Position numbers and translations under genes: made by a program. From positions 2,277,001-2,341,000 of the forward strand of contig NZ_CP059066.1 of the NCBI RefSeq assembly GCF_017301615.1: a stretch of 64,000 nt of DNA. The letters run 5' to 3'. Below, piece after piece: positions 8,481 to 17,489 of this stretch. This DNA is from Koleobacter methoxysyntrophicus. GTDB lineage: Bacteria > Bacillota > Thermosediminibacteria > Koleobacterales > Koleobacteraceae. How positions within the stretch are numbered: position 1 is the first letter of the stretch; every line of letters begins with the position of its first letter. Below the pieces are notes generated by a model. It worked only from the letters and a program-made list of their open reading frames with translations. It was not told where the DNA came from and made no database searches.

Positions 8481-9053
8481 ATGGCTAAAAGGGGTTTGCC
8501 GAAATACCAAAGACAGAAATACCTTAGCCAGAAAATAAAGGAAGACCCTTTTTTAACTGACGAAGAATTAGCTGAGAAGTTTTCCGTTAGTGTTCAAACA
8601 ATAAGATTAGACCGTATGGAATTGGGAATCCCGGAACTCAGGGAAAGAATAAAATCTGTTGCTGAACAATCTTATTCTAAAGTGAAATCTATTGCCGGCA
8701 GAGAAATATTAGGAGAACTCGTGGATATAGTATTAGGGGAAAGAGGTATTTCTATTTTAGAAACAACAGAAGATATGGTTTTTGAGAAAACAAGAATTGT
8801 CAGGGGACATTACATCTTTGCTCAAGCAAATTCCCTGGCAATAGCTGTAATTGATGCAGAAGTTGCTCTAACGGGAGTTGCTAACATAAAATATAAGGTT
8901 CCTGTTTATGCAGGGGAAAAACTAATAGCTAAAGCTCAAGTTATCAGGAAAAGGGGAAATAAATACTTTGTGTGGGTTAAAATATATGTAAAACAAAAGG
9001 AAGTGTTTAGAGGCAAGTTTATTCTGGTTTCTATGGAGGGGGGAATGTCGTGA
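8481..9053 (+). CDS. fapR: transcription factor FapR, malonyl-CoA-responsive repressor of fatty acid synthesis
   Basis: FapR represses fatty acid and phospholipid genes and is released when malonyl-CoA binds. The 190-residue length is typical. Residues about 21-50 form a DeoR-like helix-turn-helix ([31 protein letters not shown]), and residues about 70-185 form the hot-dog effector domain with [22 protein letters not shown] precedes the ATG. It heads the operon plsX-fabH-fabK-fabD-fabG-acpP-fabF, its known target set, and overlaps plsX by four bases. Confidence 0.95.
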   Translation: MAKRGLPKYQRQKYLSQKIKEDPFLTDEELAEKFSVSVQTIRLDRMELGIPELRERIKSVAEQSYSKVKSIAGREILGELVDIVLGERGISILETTEDMVFEKTRIVRGHYIFAQANSLAIAVIDAEVALTGVANIKYKVPVYAGEKLIAKAQVIRKRGNKYFVWVKIYVKQKEVFRGKFILVSMEGGMS

Positions 9054-10057
9054 AGATTGCGGTAGATGCTATGGGAGGGGATAATGCCCCTAAGGAAATA
9101 ATAAAAGGGGGGATAGATGCTGCTAGATTACTTCGAAAAGGAGTAGAAATAGTTTTTATTGGCCCAAAGGAGAGAATTCAAAGGGAAATAGAAGAGAATA
9201 ATGGATACAACCTGCCAATCAGCACAGTTAATGCGGAGGAAGTGATAGATAATAATGAATCTCCCGTAAAAGCAATAAAAAACAAAAAAAATTCTTCGAT
9301 GGTAATAGGTTTAAATTTACTTAAAAATAAGGAAGTAGATGCTTTTATTTCGGCCGGTAGTACAGGAGCATTTATGGCAGGTGCCCTTTTAATAACAGGC
9401 AGAATAAAAGGAATCGATAGACCGGCATTGGCTTCTGTTATACCCACGATAAAGGGAGGAATTCTGCTCTTAGATATGGGGGCAAATACAGATGTTAAGC
9501 CGAAAAATCTCCTTCAATTTGCCGTTATGGGGTCCATTTATTCTAATAAGGTATTAGGAATTAAAAATCCAAAGATTGCTCTGCTAAATGTAGGAAAAGA
9601 ACAAGAAAAGGGAAATTTGGTGACAAAAGAGGCATATAAGCTCCTATGTAATGAGCCGTCCATACATTTTATCGGCAACATGGAAGCGAGGGAAATCTTG
9701 CAGGGTAATGCCGATATCTTAGTATGTGATGGGTTTTCGGGTAATATACTTTTAAAAGCTATTGAAGGTGTTGCAACTACATTTTTTAGTGTTTTGAAAG
9801 AAGAAATAAAAACCTCATACATATCCCAACTCGGCGGGCTGTTAATAAAATCTCACTTAAAAAAATTTAAAAAGAAATTCGATTATTCGGAGCATGGCGG
9901 TGCACCATTTTTAGGAATCAAAGGGGTTTGCATAAAATGCCACGGGTCTTCCGATGCTTCAGCTATTAAAAACGCTATACTAAAAGGGGAGACTTATGTG
10001 GAGAAAAATATTATAGAAAGTTTTATTAAAGAATTTAGCGACGAAGGAGCGATATGA
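9050..10057 (+). CDS. plsX: phosphate acyltransferase PlsX
   Basis: PlsX makes acyl phosphate from acyl-ACP and phosphate, the first step of phospholipid assembly in most Gram-positive bacteria. It is a peripheral membrane enzyme. The 335-residue product begins [16 protein letters not shown], the family hallmark, and carries [13 protein letters not shown] near residue 104 and [11 protein letters not shown] near residue 226. The GTG start overlaps the fapR stop and GGAGGGGGG lies just upstream. It overlaps fabH by four bases (ATGA), suggesting translational coupling. Confidence 0.97.
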   Translation: MKIAVDAMGGDNAPKEIIKGGIDAARLLRKGVEIVFIGPKERIQREIEENNGYNLPISTVNAEEVIDNNESPVKAIKNKKNSSMVIGLNLLKNKEVDAFISAGSTGAFMAGALLITGRIKGIDRPALASVIPTIKGGILLLDMGANTDVKPKNLLQFAVMGSIYSNKVLGIKNPKIALLNVGKEQEKGNLVTKEAYKLLCNEPSIHFIGNMEAREILQGNADILVCDGFSGNILLKAIEGVATTFFSVLKEEIKTSYISQLGGLLIKSHLKKFKKKFDYSEHGGAPFLGIKGVCIKCHGSSDASAIKNAILKGETYVEKNIIESFIKEFSDEGAI

Positions 10058-11043
10058 TTTTGAAAAGGGCTGGTATAATAGGAACGGGTTCTTATGTACC
10101 TGAACAGATTATAACAAATGCCGATTTAGAGAAATTAGTTGATACCTCGGATGAATGGATAAAAACAAGGACGGGAATAGAGGAACGTCGTATAACAGAC
10201 AAAAATACGGCTTGTTCAGATATAGCCACAATAGCTGCAAAAAGGGCTATAGAGACGGCTAATATACCTCCGCGGGATATAGACTTAATCATCGTTGCAA
10301 CTGTAACACCGGATATGAATTTTCCTGCTACGGCATGTTTGATTCAAAATAACATAGGTGCTGATAAGAGTGCTGCCTTTGACCTTGAAGCCGGTTGCAC
10401 AGGGTTTATCTACGCTTTTGCCGTTGCTACTCAATTCATTATGACGGGAGCTTCTAAAAATGCTCTGGTAATTGGAGCCGATGTCCTTTCGAAGATAATG
10501 GATTGGTCTGACAGAAATACATGTGTTCTTTTTGGTGACGGAGCGGGTGCTGTTATACTGAGTAATGTCGAAGGAGACGGAGTTTTATCTAACTATTTAA
10601 GGGCAGATGGTTCAGGAGGGGATCTTCTTTATATGCCTGGAGGTGGTTCGAGGAATCCGGCAACTGGTGAAACTGTTAAACAGAAATTACATTACATAAA
10701 GATGAATGGAAATGAGGTATTTAAATTTGCTGTTAGGGCAATGAATGATGCTGCTGAGGCCGTTTTAAAGGAAGCGGGTCTATCTGTTGACGAAATAGAC
10801 CTTATGATACCTCATCAAGCTAATAAACGGATAGTTGATGCTGCTGCAAAGAGACTGGATATAACACCTGAAAAGATATATGTTAACTTAAACAGGTATG
10901 GCAATATGTCAGGGGCATCTATTCCGGTTGCTCTGGATGAGGCAGTTAAAGAGGGGAAAATTAAAAAAGGAGACTACATCCTTATGGTTGGATTTGGCGC
11001 TGGATTGACATGGGGAGCTAGTCTAGTCAAATGGAATTATTAG
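10054..11043 (+). CDS. fabH: beta-ketoacyl-ACP synthase III
   Basis: FabH starts fatty acid chains by condensing an acyl-CoA primer with malonyl-ACP. The 329-residue thiolase-fold protein has the active-site Cys in EAGCTGF near residue 113, the catalytic His in PHQANKRI near residue 255, and Asn in NLNRYGNMSGAS near residue 285. AAGGAG lies six bases before the ATG, which overlaps the plsX stop. Primer preference (acetyl or branched) cannot be read with confidence from sequence alone. Confidence 0.97.
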   Translation: MILKRAGIIGTGSYVPEQIITNADLEKLVDTSDEWIKTRTGIEERRITDKNTACSDIATIAAKRAIETANIPPRDIDLIIVATVTPDMNFPATACLIQNNIGADKSAAFDLEAGCTGFIYAFAVATQFIMTGASKNALVIGADVLSKIMDWSDRNTCVLFGDGAGAVILSNVEGDGVLSNYLRADGSGGDLLYMPGGGSRNPATGETVKQKLHYIKMNGNEVFKFAVRAMNDAAEAVLKEAGLSVDEIDLMIPHQANKRIVDAAAKRLDITPEKIYVNLNRYGNMSGASIPVALDEAVKEGKIKKGDYILMVGFGAGLTWGASLVKWNY

Positions 11044-11061
11044 TATAAAAGGGGGAATTTG

Positions 11062-11910
11062 ATGCCCGAGAAGATAGGAATTGTTACAGACAGTACCGCT
11101 GATATACCCAAAGGATATATAGAGAGGTACGGTATAGAAGTTGTTCCTCTCAAAGTTTTTTTTGGTGAGGAAGAGTTTAGAGACGGTATTGACCTTACTT
11201 CGGAGGAATTTTATAATAAATTACAAACTTCTCCTTATCACCCCAGGACATCGCAACCTTCTCCATCGGACTTCATAAATACTTACAGAAAACTGGGGAA
11301 AGAGGTTGATACAATAGTATCGATTCATATTTCCGGGAAGCTAAGTGGTACATATCAATCAGCTTTAATTGCTAAATCGAACCTTGAAGAGTTAGATATA
11401 AATGTAATTGATTCGAAAGTTACTTCAATGGTGCTGGGAATAGTGGTTATTCAGGCTGCCAGGGCTGTAGAACAGGGTAAAGGGAAAAATGAAGTAATAG
11501 ATCTTATACACGGAATTTTAAGTAAAATGAAGATTTATTTCGTAGTAGATAGCTTGGATTATCTTCAAAAAGGAGGCAGAATAGGTAAGGCCGCGGCTTT
11601 TATGGGCAATTTACTCAATATAAAGCCATTATTGAGCTTGGGTGACGGGGAAGTTATTCCTGTTGAGAAAGTAAGAGGCAAGTCAAAGGCCGTGAAGAAA
11701 TTGCTCGAAAAAATGAGAGAAAATATCAAACCAACAAAGCCTGTGAGGGTTTCTGTTCTTGGCGCCCGAGCTGATAAAGAAATGGAAAAATTATCTAAGG
11801 AGATTAAAGAGCAGTTTAACGTTATAGAGATTATTAAAGCTTCAATCGGGGCAGTGATCGGGACATATGTGGGGCCGGGAACGGTAGGTGTGGCCTTTTA
11901 TCAAGAGTAA
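11062..11910 (+). CDS. DegV family fatty acid-binding protein
   Basis: DegV (FakB-like) proteins bind a fatty acid in an internal pocket and can present it to the kinase FakA for phosphorylation. The 282-residue product begins with the EDD-fold signature KIGIVTDSTADIP, has TSQPSPSDF near residue 62 and ISGKLSGTYQSA near residues 95-106, and the DSLDYLQKGGRIGKA segment near residues 165-180. The ATG follows GGGGGAATTTG. Its location between fabH and fabK supports a role in fatty acid handling. A fakA partner is not in this window. Confidence 0.9.
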   Translation: MPEKIGIVTDSTADIPKGYIERYGIEVVPLKVFFGEEEFRDGIDLTSEEFYNKLQTSPYHPRTSQPSPSDFINTYRKLGKEVDTIVSIHISGKLSGTYQSALIAKSNLEELDINVIDSKVTSMVLGIVVIQAARAVEQGKGKNEVIDLIHGILSKMKIYFVVDSLDYLQKGGRIGKAAAFMGNLLNIKPLLSLGDGEVIPVEKVRGKSKAVKKLLEKMRENIKPTKPVRVSVLGARADKEMEKLSKEIKEQFNVIEIIKASIGAVIGTYVGPGTVGVAFYQE

Positions 11911-11926
11911 GCAAGGAGGAAAGAGA

Positions 11927-12865
11927 ATGTTTCATACAGAAATATGCGACATTTTAGGAATAGAATACCCCATTTTACAAGGCGGCATGGCATGGGTAGC
12001 TACAGGCGAACTTGCGGCTGCTGTATCCAATGGCGGTGGATTGGGTATTATAGGAGCAGGAAATGCTCCACCAGATATTGTAGAAAAGGAGATTAAAAAA
12101 GCAAAATCCCTTACAAACAAACCTTTCGGCGTTAACGTGTATTATATGTCACCCTTTGTAGATGAGGTTATTGATGTTGTTATAAAAGAAAAGGTGTCAG
12201 TAATTACTACTGGTGCAGGAAACCCTGGTAAACATATAGACAGGCTTAAAGAAGCCGGGGTTAAAATAATTCCGGTAGTAGCCTCGGTTGCCCTTGCAAG
12301 GAGATTAGAGCGTATGGGAGTTGATGCTATAATAGCGGAAGGTATGGAATGCGGAGGGCATATTGGTGATTTAACTACCATGGCTTTAGTTCCACAGGTA
12401 GTTGATGCTGTTAATGTACCCGTTATAGCTGCGGGTGGTATTGCAGATGGGAGAGGACTAGCAGCAGCTTTTATGCTGGGGGCGAAGGGCGTTCAGATGG
12501 GTACCCGTTTTATCTGTTCTGAAGAATGCACGGTCCACGACAATTACAAAATGGCGATAATTAAAGCAAAGGATAGAGAAACCGTTGTTACAGGGAGAAC
12601 AACCGGGCACCCGGTAAGGGTCCTTAAAAATAAACTTTCTAGACAATTTGAATTATTGGAGAAGCAGGGAGCAGATATAAAACAATTGGAAGAGCTGGGC
12701 ACAGGCAAATTAAAATCTGCTGCCATAGATGGTGATGTTGAAACCGGTTCTCTTATGGCAGGTCAGATTGCAGGTCTTATAGATAATATTATGCCAGCCG
12801 GCAGGATAATACATGGGATAATAAAAGAGGCAGAAGAAATTATAAAAAAGTTGGCAGCAAAATAA
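11927..12865 (+). CDS. fabK: enoyl-ACP reductase II (FMN-dependent) FabK
   Basis: FabK reduces trans-2-enoyl-ACP with NAD(P)H and FMN in the last step of each elongation cycle. The 312-residue TIM-barrel protein belongs to the nitronate monooxygenase-like family; the start LGIEYPILQGGMAWV, the EGMECGGHIGD motif with the conserved His near residue 144, and AAGGIADGRG near residue 180 are visible. Membership in the fab operon favours FabK over nitronate monooxygenase. The ATG follows AAGGAGGAAAGAGA; an upstream start would overlap degV. No fabI is present in the cluster. Confidence 0.94.
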   Translation: MFHTEICDILGIEYPILQGGMAWVATGELAAAVSNGGGLGIIGAGNAPPDIVEKEIKKAKSLTNKPFGVNVYYMSPFVDEVIDVVIKEKVSVITTGAGNPGKHIDRLKEAGVKIIPVVASVALARRLERMGVDAIIAEGMECGGHIGDLTTMALVPQVVDAVNVPVIAAGGIADGRGLAAAFMLGAKGVQMGTRFICSEECTVHDNYKMAIIKAKDRETVVTGRTTGHPVRVLKNKLSRQFELLEKQGADIKQLEELGTGKLKSAAIDGDVETGSLMAGQIAGLIDNIMPAGRIIHGIIKEAEEIIKKLAAK

Positions 12866-12883
12866 TAAATTGGAGGTAATAAG

Positions 12884-13825
12884 ATGAAAACAGCTTTTAT
12901 TTTCCCGGGTCAGGGAGCACAATATGTAGGCATGGGAAAGGAGCTTTCAGCATATTATAAAGAAGCAGACGATATTTTTTCTATGGCAGATAGCATTTTA
13001 AAAATGCAGTTAAAGAAATTATGTTTTGAAGGACCGGAAGAAGAATTAAAAAGGACCGAAATAACTCAACCAGCCATCCTTACGGTAAGCACCGCTGCTT
13101 TAGAGGTATTAAAAAAGGAAGGCATATCTCCCGATGTGGTAGCAGGGTTAAGTTTAGGAGAATATTCTGCTCTAGTTGCTGCAGGAGTCATTTCCTTTAA
13201 AGATGCTTTGCCTTTAGTTCAAAAGAGAGGTAAATTTATGCAGGAAGCAGTGCCGGAAGGCAAAGGCACAATGGCAGCAATAATCGGACTGAAGAGATTT
13301 GAGGTTTTAAGAATATGCAAGGAAGCCAGTGCGGAAGGGATTGTAGAAGCAGCGAATTTTAACTGCCCTACTCAGATAGTCATAGCAGGAGATATCCAAG
13401 GTGTAAGGCGGGCAATGGCTTTAGCTAAAGAGAGAGGAGCCAAGAAAGTTGTTGAACTGCCCGTTAGTGCTCCTTTTCATACAAGCATGTTAGAACCTGC
13501 AGGTGAAAAACTGTTTCTTGAATTAGAAAAAATAGATTTTTATTCTCCCCAAATACCCTTTATTTCGAATGTTACAGGGGATTATGTTTCCGATCCAGAA
13601 CAAATTAAAGTTTTATTAAAAAAACAAGTCAATTCTCCGGTGCTGTGGGAAGACATTATTAAAAGGATGATAAAGGACGGAGTAAAGGTTTTTATAGAAG
13701 TGGGGCCGGGAAAATCGTTATCTTCTTTTGTAAAAAAAATCGATAGAAATTCCGCTGTAATAAATATAGAAGACCTTAAGACATTAGAAAAGGTTAAACA
13801 TACCCTTAAGGAGGTTGCGGTGTGA
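12884..13825 (+). CDS. fabD: malonyl-CoA:ACP transacylase
   Basis: FabD moves malonyl groups from CoA to the acyl carrier protein. The 313-residue protein has the family start IFPGQGAQYVGMGKEL, the nucleophile motif GLSLGEYSAL near residue 89 (Leu in place of the usual His of GHSLGE), Arg in VQKRGKFMQEA, and the catalytic His in SAPFHTSML near residue 200. TTGGAGGTAATAAG precedes the ATG. It overlaps fabG by four bases. Confidence 0.97.
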   Translation: MKTAFIFPGQGAQYVGMGKELSAYYKEADDIFSMADSILKMQLKKLCFEGPEEELKRTEITQPAILTVSTAALEVLKKEGISPDVVAGLSLGEYSALVAAGVISFKDALPLVQKRGKFMQEAVPEGKGTMAAIIGLKRFEVLRICKEASAEGIVEAANFNCPTQIVIAGDIQGVRRAMALAKERGAKKVVELPVSAPFHTSMLEPAGEKLFLELEKIDFYSPQIPFISNVTGDYVSDPEQIKVLLKKQVNSPVLWEDIIKRMIKDGVKVFIEVGPGKSLSSFVKKIDRNSAVINIEDLKTLEKVKHTLKEVAV

Positions 13826-14568
13826 AAGAATTATCAGGCAGAATTGCTGTTGTTACTGGAGGTTCTAGAGGGATAGGAAAGGCTATAGCTTTAGAATTAG
13901 CTGAAAACGGTGCAAATGTTGTGATAAATTATTCGAAGGATTCCAAGGGTGCACAGGAAGTGGCCGAATATATACGAAATAAAGGAATAGATTGTTTAAC
14001 TATTAAAGCTAATGTTTCATTAGCTTCAGAAGTTGAGAATATGGTAGAAACGATAATAGAGAAATACGGGCGAATTGATATTCTTGTGAATAATGCAGGC
14101 ATTACAAGAGATAGCCTTTTGGCCAGAATGAAAGAAAAAGATTGGGATGATGTTATTGATATTAATTTAAAAGGTGTTTATAATTGTACTAAAAGTGTTG
14201 TGAAGGTCATGATGAAACAAAGGTGGGGAAGGGTAGTTAATATATCGTCAGTAGTAGGAATTACCGGAAATCCAGGACAGACCAACTATTCTGCTGCAAA
14301 GGCAGGTATAATAGGATTTACCAAATCATGTGCAAGAGAGCTGGCTTCCAGGGGAATAACCGTTAATGCTGTTGCCCCTGGATTTATACGGACTGACATG
14401 ACCGACAAGCTGAGAAATGAAATAAAGAAAGAGCTGGAGTCAAAAATTCCTGTTGGTAGACTGGGTAAACCCGAAGATGTAGCTCATACGGTTTTGTTCC
14501 TGGTTTCTTCTAAGGCTGATTATATCACGGGCCAGGTTATTAACGTGGATGGGGGAATGGTAATGTAA
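13822..14568 (+). CDS. fabG: 3-oxoacyl-ACP reductase FabG
   Basis: FabG reduces 3-ketoacyl-ACP with NADPH. The 248-residue short-chain dehydrogenase has the dinucleotide motif TGGSRGIGKAI near residues 12-22, NNAG near residue 89, the catalytic Ser in NISSVVG near residue 141 and the YxxxK pair in NYSAAKAG near residues 155-162. The GTG start is within the fabD stop region and follows AAGGAGGTTGCG. The C-terminus ends with the usual NVDGGMVM. Confidence 0.97.
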   Translation: MKELSGRIAVVTGGSRGIGKAIALELAENGANVVINYSKDSKGAQEVAEYIRNKGIDCLTIKANVSLASEVENMVETIIEKYGRIDILVNNAGITRDSLLARMKEKDWDDVIDINLKGVYNCTKSVVKVMMKQRWGRVVNISSVVGITGNPGQTNYSAAKAGIIGFTKSCARELASRGITVNAVAPGFIRTDMTDKLRNEIKKELESKIPVGRLGKPEDVAHTVLFLVSSKADYITGQVINVDGGMVM

Positions 14569-14670
14569 GTATAAAATCAAGCAGGAATAATTTATATTTT
14601 TTTAAATAATAATATTCAAAGGTATACAAAAATAAAATTATAACTTTCGTCATAGAAGGGGGGTGAAATA

Positions 14671-14901
14671 ATGGAGATTTTGGATAAGATTAAACAAATA
14701 GTGGCAGATCAGTTAGGAATTGATGAAGATGAAGTTGTGCCAGAGGCTTCCTTTATAGATGATCTGGGTGCTGATTCCCTTGATATCGTGGAGTTAATAA
14801 TGGCCTTTGAAGAAGAATTTGATTTAGAGATTCCTGATGAAGATGCTGAAAAGATAACAACGGTAAAGGATGCTATTGAATACATAAAGAATAATACTTA
14901 A
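14671..14901 (+). CDS. acpP: acyl carrier protein
   Basis: ACP carries growing acyl chains on a phosphopantetheine arm. The acidic 76-residue protein has the attachment site [10 protein letters not shown] with Ser near residue 37. AAGGGGGGTGA precedes the ATG. About 100 AT-rich bases separate it from fabG; a weak TTCAAA-18-TATAAC pair there could be an additional promoter, which would suit the high demand for ACP, but this is a guess. A hairpin follows the gene. Confidence 0.97.
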   Translation: MEILDKIKQIVADQLGIDEDEVVPEASFIDDLGADSLDIVELIMAFEEEFDLEIPDEDAEKITTVKDAIEYIKNNT

Positions 14902-14911
14902 TTGAAAAGAT

Positions 14912-14940
14912 GTCCCGCATAACCTTTGCGGGACTTTCTT
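14912..14940 (+). terminator. hairpin after acpP, possible partial terminator
   Basis: GTCCCGCA pairs exactly with TGCGGGAC around a seven-base loop and is followed by TTTCTTT. The short, broken T run suggests partial termination or mRNA end protection, which would raise acpP over fabF expression. Confidence 0.6.
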
Positions 14941-15001
14941 TAAAACATATATTATCGCTAAATTTATTATTTACATAATAAACCGAACCGGAGGAGCGAT
15001 A

Positions 15002-16246
15002 TTGGTGATGAAAAAAAGGGTTGTAGTTACAGGAATAGGTGTAATAACACCGGTAGGCATTGGCAAAGAGCAATTTTGGAAATCATTGATTAACGGACAG
15101 TCAGGGATAGAAAGGATTACTAAATTCGATACTTCCGAATACCCTGTAAAGATAGCTGGAGAAGTAAAGGGGTTTATTCCTGAAGATTATATAGACAAAA
15201 AAGAAGTCAGGAGAATGGATAGATTTTCCCAATTCGCCGTGGCATCAGCAGCAATGGCTGTTGAAGACTCAGGTTTAAAGATTGGGGAACTAGATTCCAA
15301 TAAAATAGGTGTGATTTTAGGATCTGGTATAGGCGGTATAGAAACCTTAGAAGAACAGCATAAGATACTGTTAGAAAAAGGCCCTAAAAGAATAAGCCCC
15401 TTTTTCATTCCGATGCTGATTTCAAATATGGGTGCGGGTCATATTTCCATGAATTTCAATGCAAAAGGTCCAAATTTTACAATTGTAACTGCATGTGCTT
15501 CAGGGACCAATGCTATAGGTGAGGCTTTCAGGCTGATCGAGAGAGGGGATGCAGAAATAGTTTTGGCAGGAGGGTCAGAAGCTCCCATAACTCCATTGGC
15601 TTTAGCAGGATTCGCTTCAATGAAAGCATTATCTACAAATAATGACAAACCAAAAGAAGCTTCCAGACCTTTTGATGCTGAAAGAGACGGTTTTATAATG
15701 AGTGAGGGGGCTGGTATTGTTGTTTTAGAATCTTTAGAACATGCTGAAAAAAGAGGGGCCGCGATTTATGGAGAAATTATAGGATATGGAAATACATCGG
15801 ATGCATATCATGTGACCCAACCTGCACCTGAGGGTGAAGGTGCTGCACGGGCAATGAAACAGGCAATAATCGATGGAGATATTCATCCTGAAATGGTAGA
15901 TTATATCAATGCTCATGGAACATCCACACCATTAAATGATAAATTTGAAACAATGGCCATTAAAGCAGTGTTTAAGGAATATTCGTATAAAATTTCAATT
16001 AGCTCAACAAAATCTATGACAGGTCATCTCTTAGGTGCAGCTGGAGCAGTAGAGTTTATAGCTACGATATTGGCGGTTAAAGAAGGAATAATACCTCCGA
16101 CAATAAATTATTATAACCCTGATCCGGATTGTGATTTAGATTATACACCGAATAAAGCTAAATATAAAGAAATTCAATATGCCTTAACCAATTCTTTAGG
16201 GTTTGGAGGCCATAATGCGACGATTCTCGTGAAAAAATTTACTTAG
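15002..16246 (+). CDS. fabF: beta-ketoacyl-ACP synthase II
   Basis: FabF elongates acyl-ACP by condensation with malonyl-ACP. The 414-residue thiolase-fold enzyme has the active-site Cys in [11 protein letters not shown] near residue 165 and the two catalytic His in [11 protein letters not shown] and [10 protein letters not shown]. Three starts are in frame: TTG at 15002, GTG at 15005 and ATG at 15008. GGAGGAG ends at 14996, so spacing fits the first two best; homologues begin close to MKKRVVVTG, so the true start may be 15005 or 15008. It is followed 15 bases later by rnc. Confidence 0.96.
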   Translation: MVMKKRVVVTGIGVITPVGIGKEQFWKSLINGQSGIERITKFDTSEYPVKIAGEVKGFIPEDYIDKKEVRRMDRFSQFAVASAAMAVEDSGLKIGELDSNKIGVILGSGIGGIETLEEQHKILLEKGPKRISPFFIPMLISNMGAGHISMNFNAKGPNFTIVTACASGTNAIGEAFRLIERGDAEIVLAGGSEAPITPLALAGFASMKALSTNNDKPKEASRPFDAERDGFIMSEGAGIVVLESLEHAEKRGAAIYGEIIGYGNTSDAYHVTQPAPEGEGAARAMKQAIIDGDIHPEMVDYINAHGTSTPLNDKFETMAIKAVFKEYSYKISISSTKSMTGHLLGAAGAVEFIATILAVKEGIIPPTINYYNPDPDCDLDYTPNKAKYKEIQYALTNSLGFGGHNATILVKKFT

Positions 16247-16261
16247 AAGTGGTGAAGGACG

Positions 16262-16972
16262 TTGAAAATAAATAAAAGAAGATGGGCTATTTTGAAGGAA
16301 TATCAAAAGAGCATAGGTTATACCTTCAAAGATTTGGAACTACTTAATAGGGCTTTAATCCACACATCTTATGCTAATGAAAATAACTTACCGCATTTCA
16401 AAAGTAATCAGAGGTTGGAATTTTTAGGGGATGCAGTATTGGATCTGATTATCAGTGAATTTATATATATAGAATATCCTGATTTTCCTGAAGGGGAACT
16501 AACCAAAATAAGGGCAAATGTGGTATGTGAATCCACTTTAGTAAAAATAGCCCTTCAATTAGGTTTAGGAAATTACATTTTTTTAGGAAAGGGCGAGGAA
16601 AGTACAGGGGGAAAGGAAAGGCCTTCTATTTTAGCGGATGCCTTAGAAGCCTTAATTGGAGCCATTTATTTGGACGGTGGGCTGCAAGAGGCTAGAGCCT
16701 TTATCATGAGGCTATTTTATGATGAAGTTGTTGATACAGCCGAAAAGCAAAATTACAGAGATTATAAAACTGCACTTCAAGAATTGATACAAAGGGATTA
16801 TGGTGATAGACTATATTATGAAGTTATCAGTGAATCAGGGCCTGATCACGATAAAGTTTTTACGGTACAAGTTAAATTAAAAAATAATATATTGGGGAGG
16901 GGGACAGGTAAAAGCAAAAAAGAAGCCGAGCAAATTGCAGCAAAAGCTGCCCTTGAGGAACTTAAAGGATAA
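16262..16972 (+). CDS. rnc: ribonuclease III
   Basis: RNase III cuts double-stranded RNA, including rRNA precursors. The 236-residue protein has the signature RLEFLGDAVLDL near residues 43-54, the second acidic cluster in ADALEALIGAIYLDGG near residue 120, and a C-terminal double-stranded RNA-binding domain from about residue 160 (YKTALQELIQ to KKEAEQIAAKAAL). The start is TTG at 16262 after GGTGAAGGAC. The fabF-rnc junction is common in Firmicutes, and rnc is the last gene of the fatty acid operon here. Confidence 0.96.
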   Translation: MKINKRRWAILKEYQKSIGYTFKDLELLNRALIHTSYANENNLPHFKSNQRLEFLGDAVLDLIISEFIYIEYPDFPEGELTKIRANVVCESTLVKIALQLGLGNYIFLGKGEESTGGKERPSILADALEALIGAIYLDGGLQEARAFIMRLFYDEVVDTAEKQNYRDYKTALQELIQRDYGDRLYYEVISESGPDHDKVFTVQVKLKNNILGRGTGKSKKEAEQIAAKAALEELKG

Positions 16973-17001
16973 AATATAGGTATAGGAAATTTTCAATTAA
17001 G

Positions 17002-17030
17002 GAAGGATTTTCTAATATATTATCGAATAT
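17002..17030 (+). promoter_or_regulatory. sigma-H promoter of spoVS
   Basis: GAAGGATTT, 11 bases, then ATCGAATAT match the sigma-H consensus RnAGGAwWW-N11/12-RnnGAATww at every fixed position. In B. subtilis spoVS is transcribed by sigma-H, so the target fits. Confidence 0.75.
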
Positions 17031-17103
17031 ATTAATATTACAATATTGTATATAACTAATTTTACTACAAAATACTCAAGAAAATTAAGGAGGGGTTCGC
17101 GAG

Positions 17104-17364
17104 ATGGAAGTACTAAAAGTATCAGCTCAATCCAAACCTAAATCTGTAGCTGGCGCCCTTGCTGCAGTTTTAAGAGAAAAGGGAGTTGCCGAACTCCAGG
17201 CAGTAGGTGCCGGAGCTGTTAATCAGGCAGTAAAAGCTATAGCTATTACAAGAGGTTATGTTGCTCCTAATGGTATTGACCTTGTAGCGGTACCGGCTTT
17301 TGCCGAAATTCAAATTGATGGCGAGGAAAGAACAGCAATAAAATTTATTGTAGGACCCCGGTAG
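17104..17364 (+). CDS. spoVS: stage V sporulation protein S
   Basis: SpoVS is a small, highly conserved protein of the Alba-like fold that affects septation and spore coat and cortex formation. The 86-residue product begins MEVLKVSAQSKPKSVAGALA and ends VGPR, both family hallmarks. AAGGAGGGG precedes the ATG. It has its own sigma-H-like promoter and its own terminator, so it is a single-gene unit between rnc and smc. Confidence 0.97.
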   Translation: MEVLKVSAQSKPKSVAGALAAVLREKGVAELQAVGAGAVNQAVKAIAITRGYVAPNGIDLVAVPAFAEIQIDGEERTAIKFIVGPR

Positions 17365-17387
17365 AAGAGAAATAACGTAATCGAGAG

Positions 17388-17420
17388 AAAAACCTGTTCT
17401 AACAAGGGACAGGTTTTTCT
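17388..17420 (+). terminator. intrinsic terminator after spoVS
   Basis: AAAAACCTGTTC pairs with GGACAGGTTTTT (one G-T pair) around a loop of seven bases, followed by CTTATT. Confidence 0.85.
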
Positions 17421-17422
17421 TA

Positions 17423-17450
17423 TTGATTTTACTTTAACGTATGGTAAAAT
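17423..17450 (+). promoter_or_regulatory. candidate sigma-A promoter of smc-ftsY
   Basis: TTGATT and TAAAAT are 16 bases apart, directly after the spoVS terminator and about 40 bases before smc. Confidence 0.45.
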
Positions 17451-17489
17451 ATCTAAGGGGAAATGATATAAGCTGGAAGGGTGATGAAT

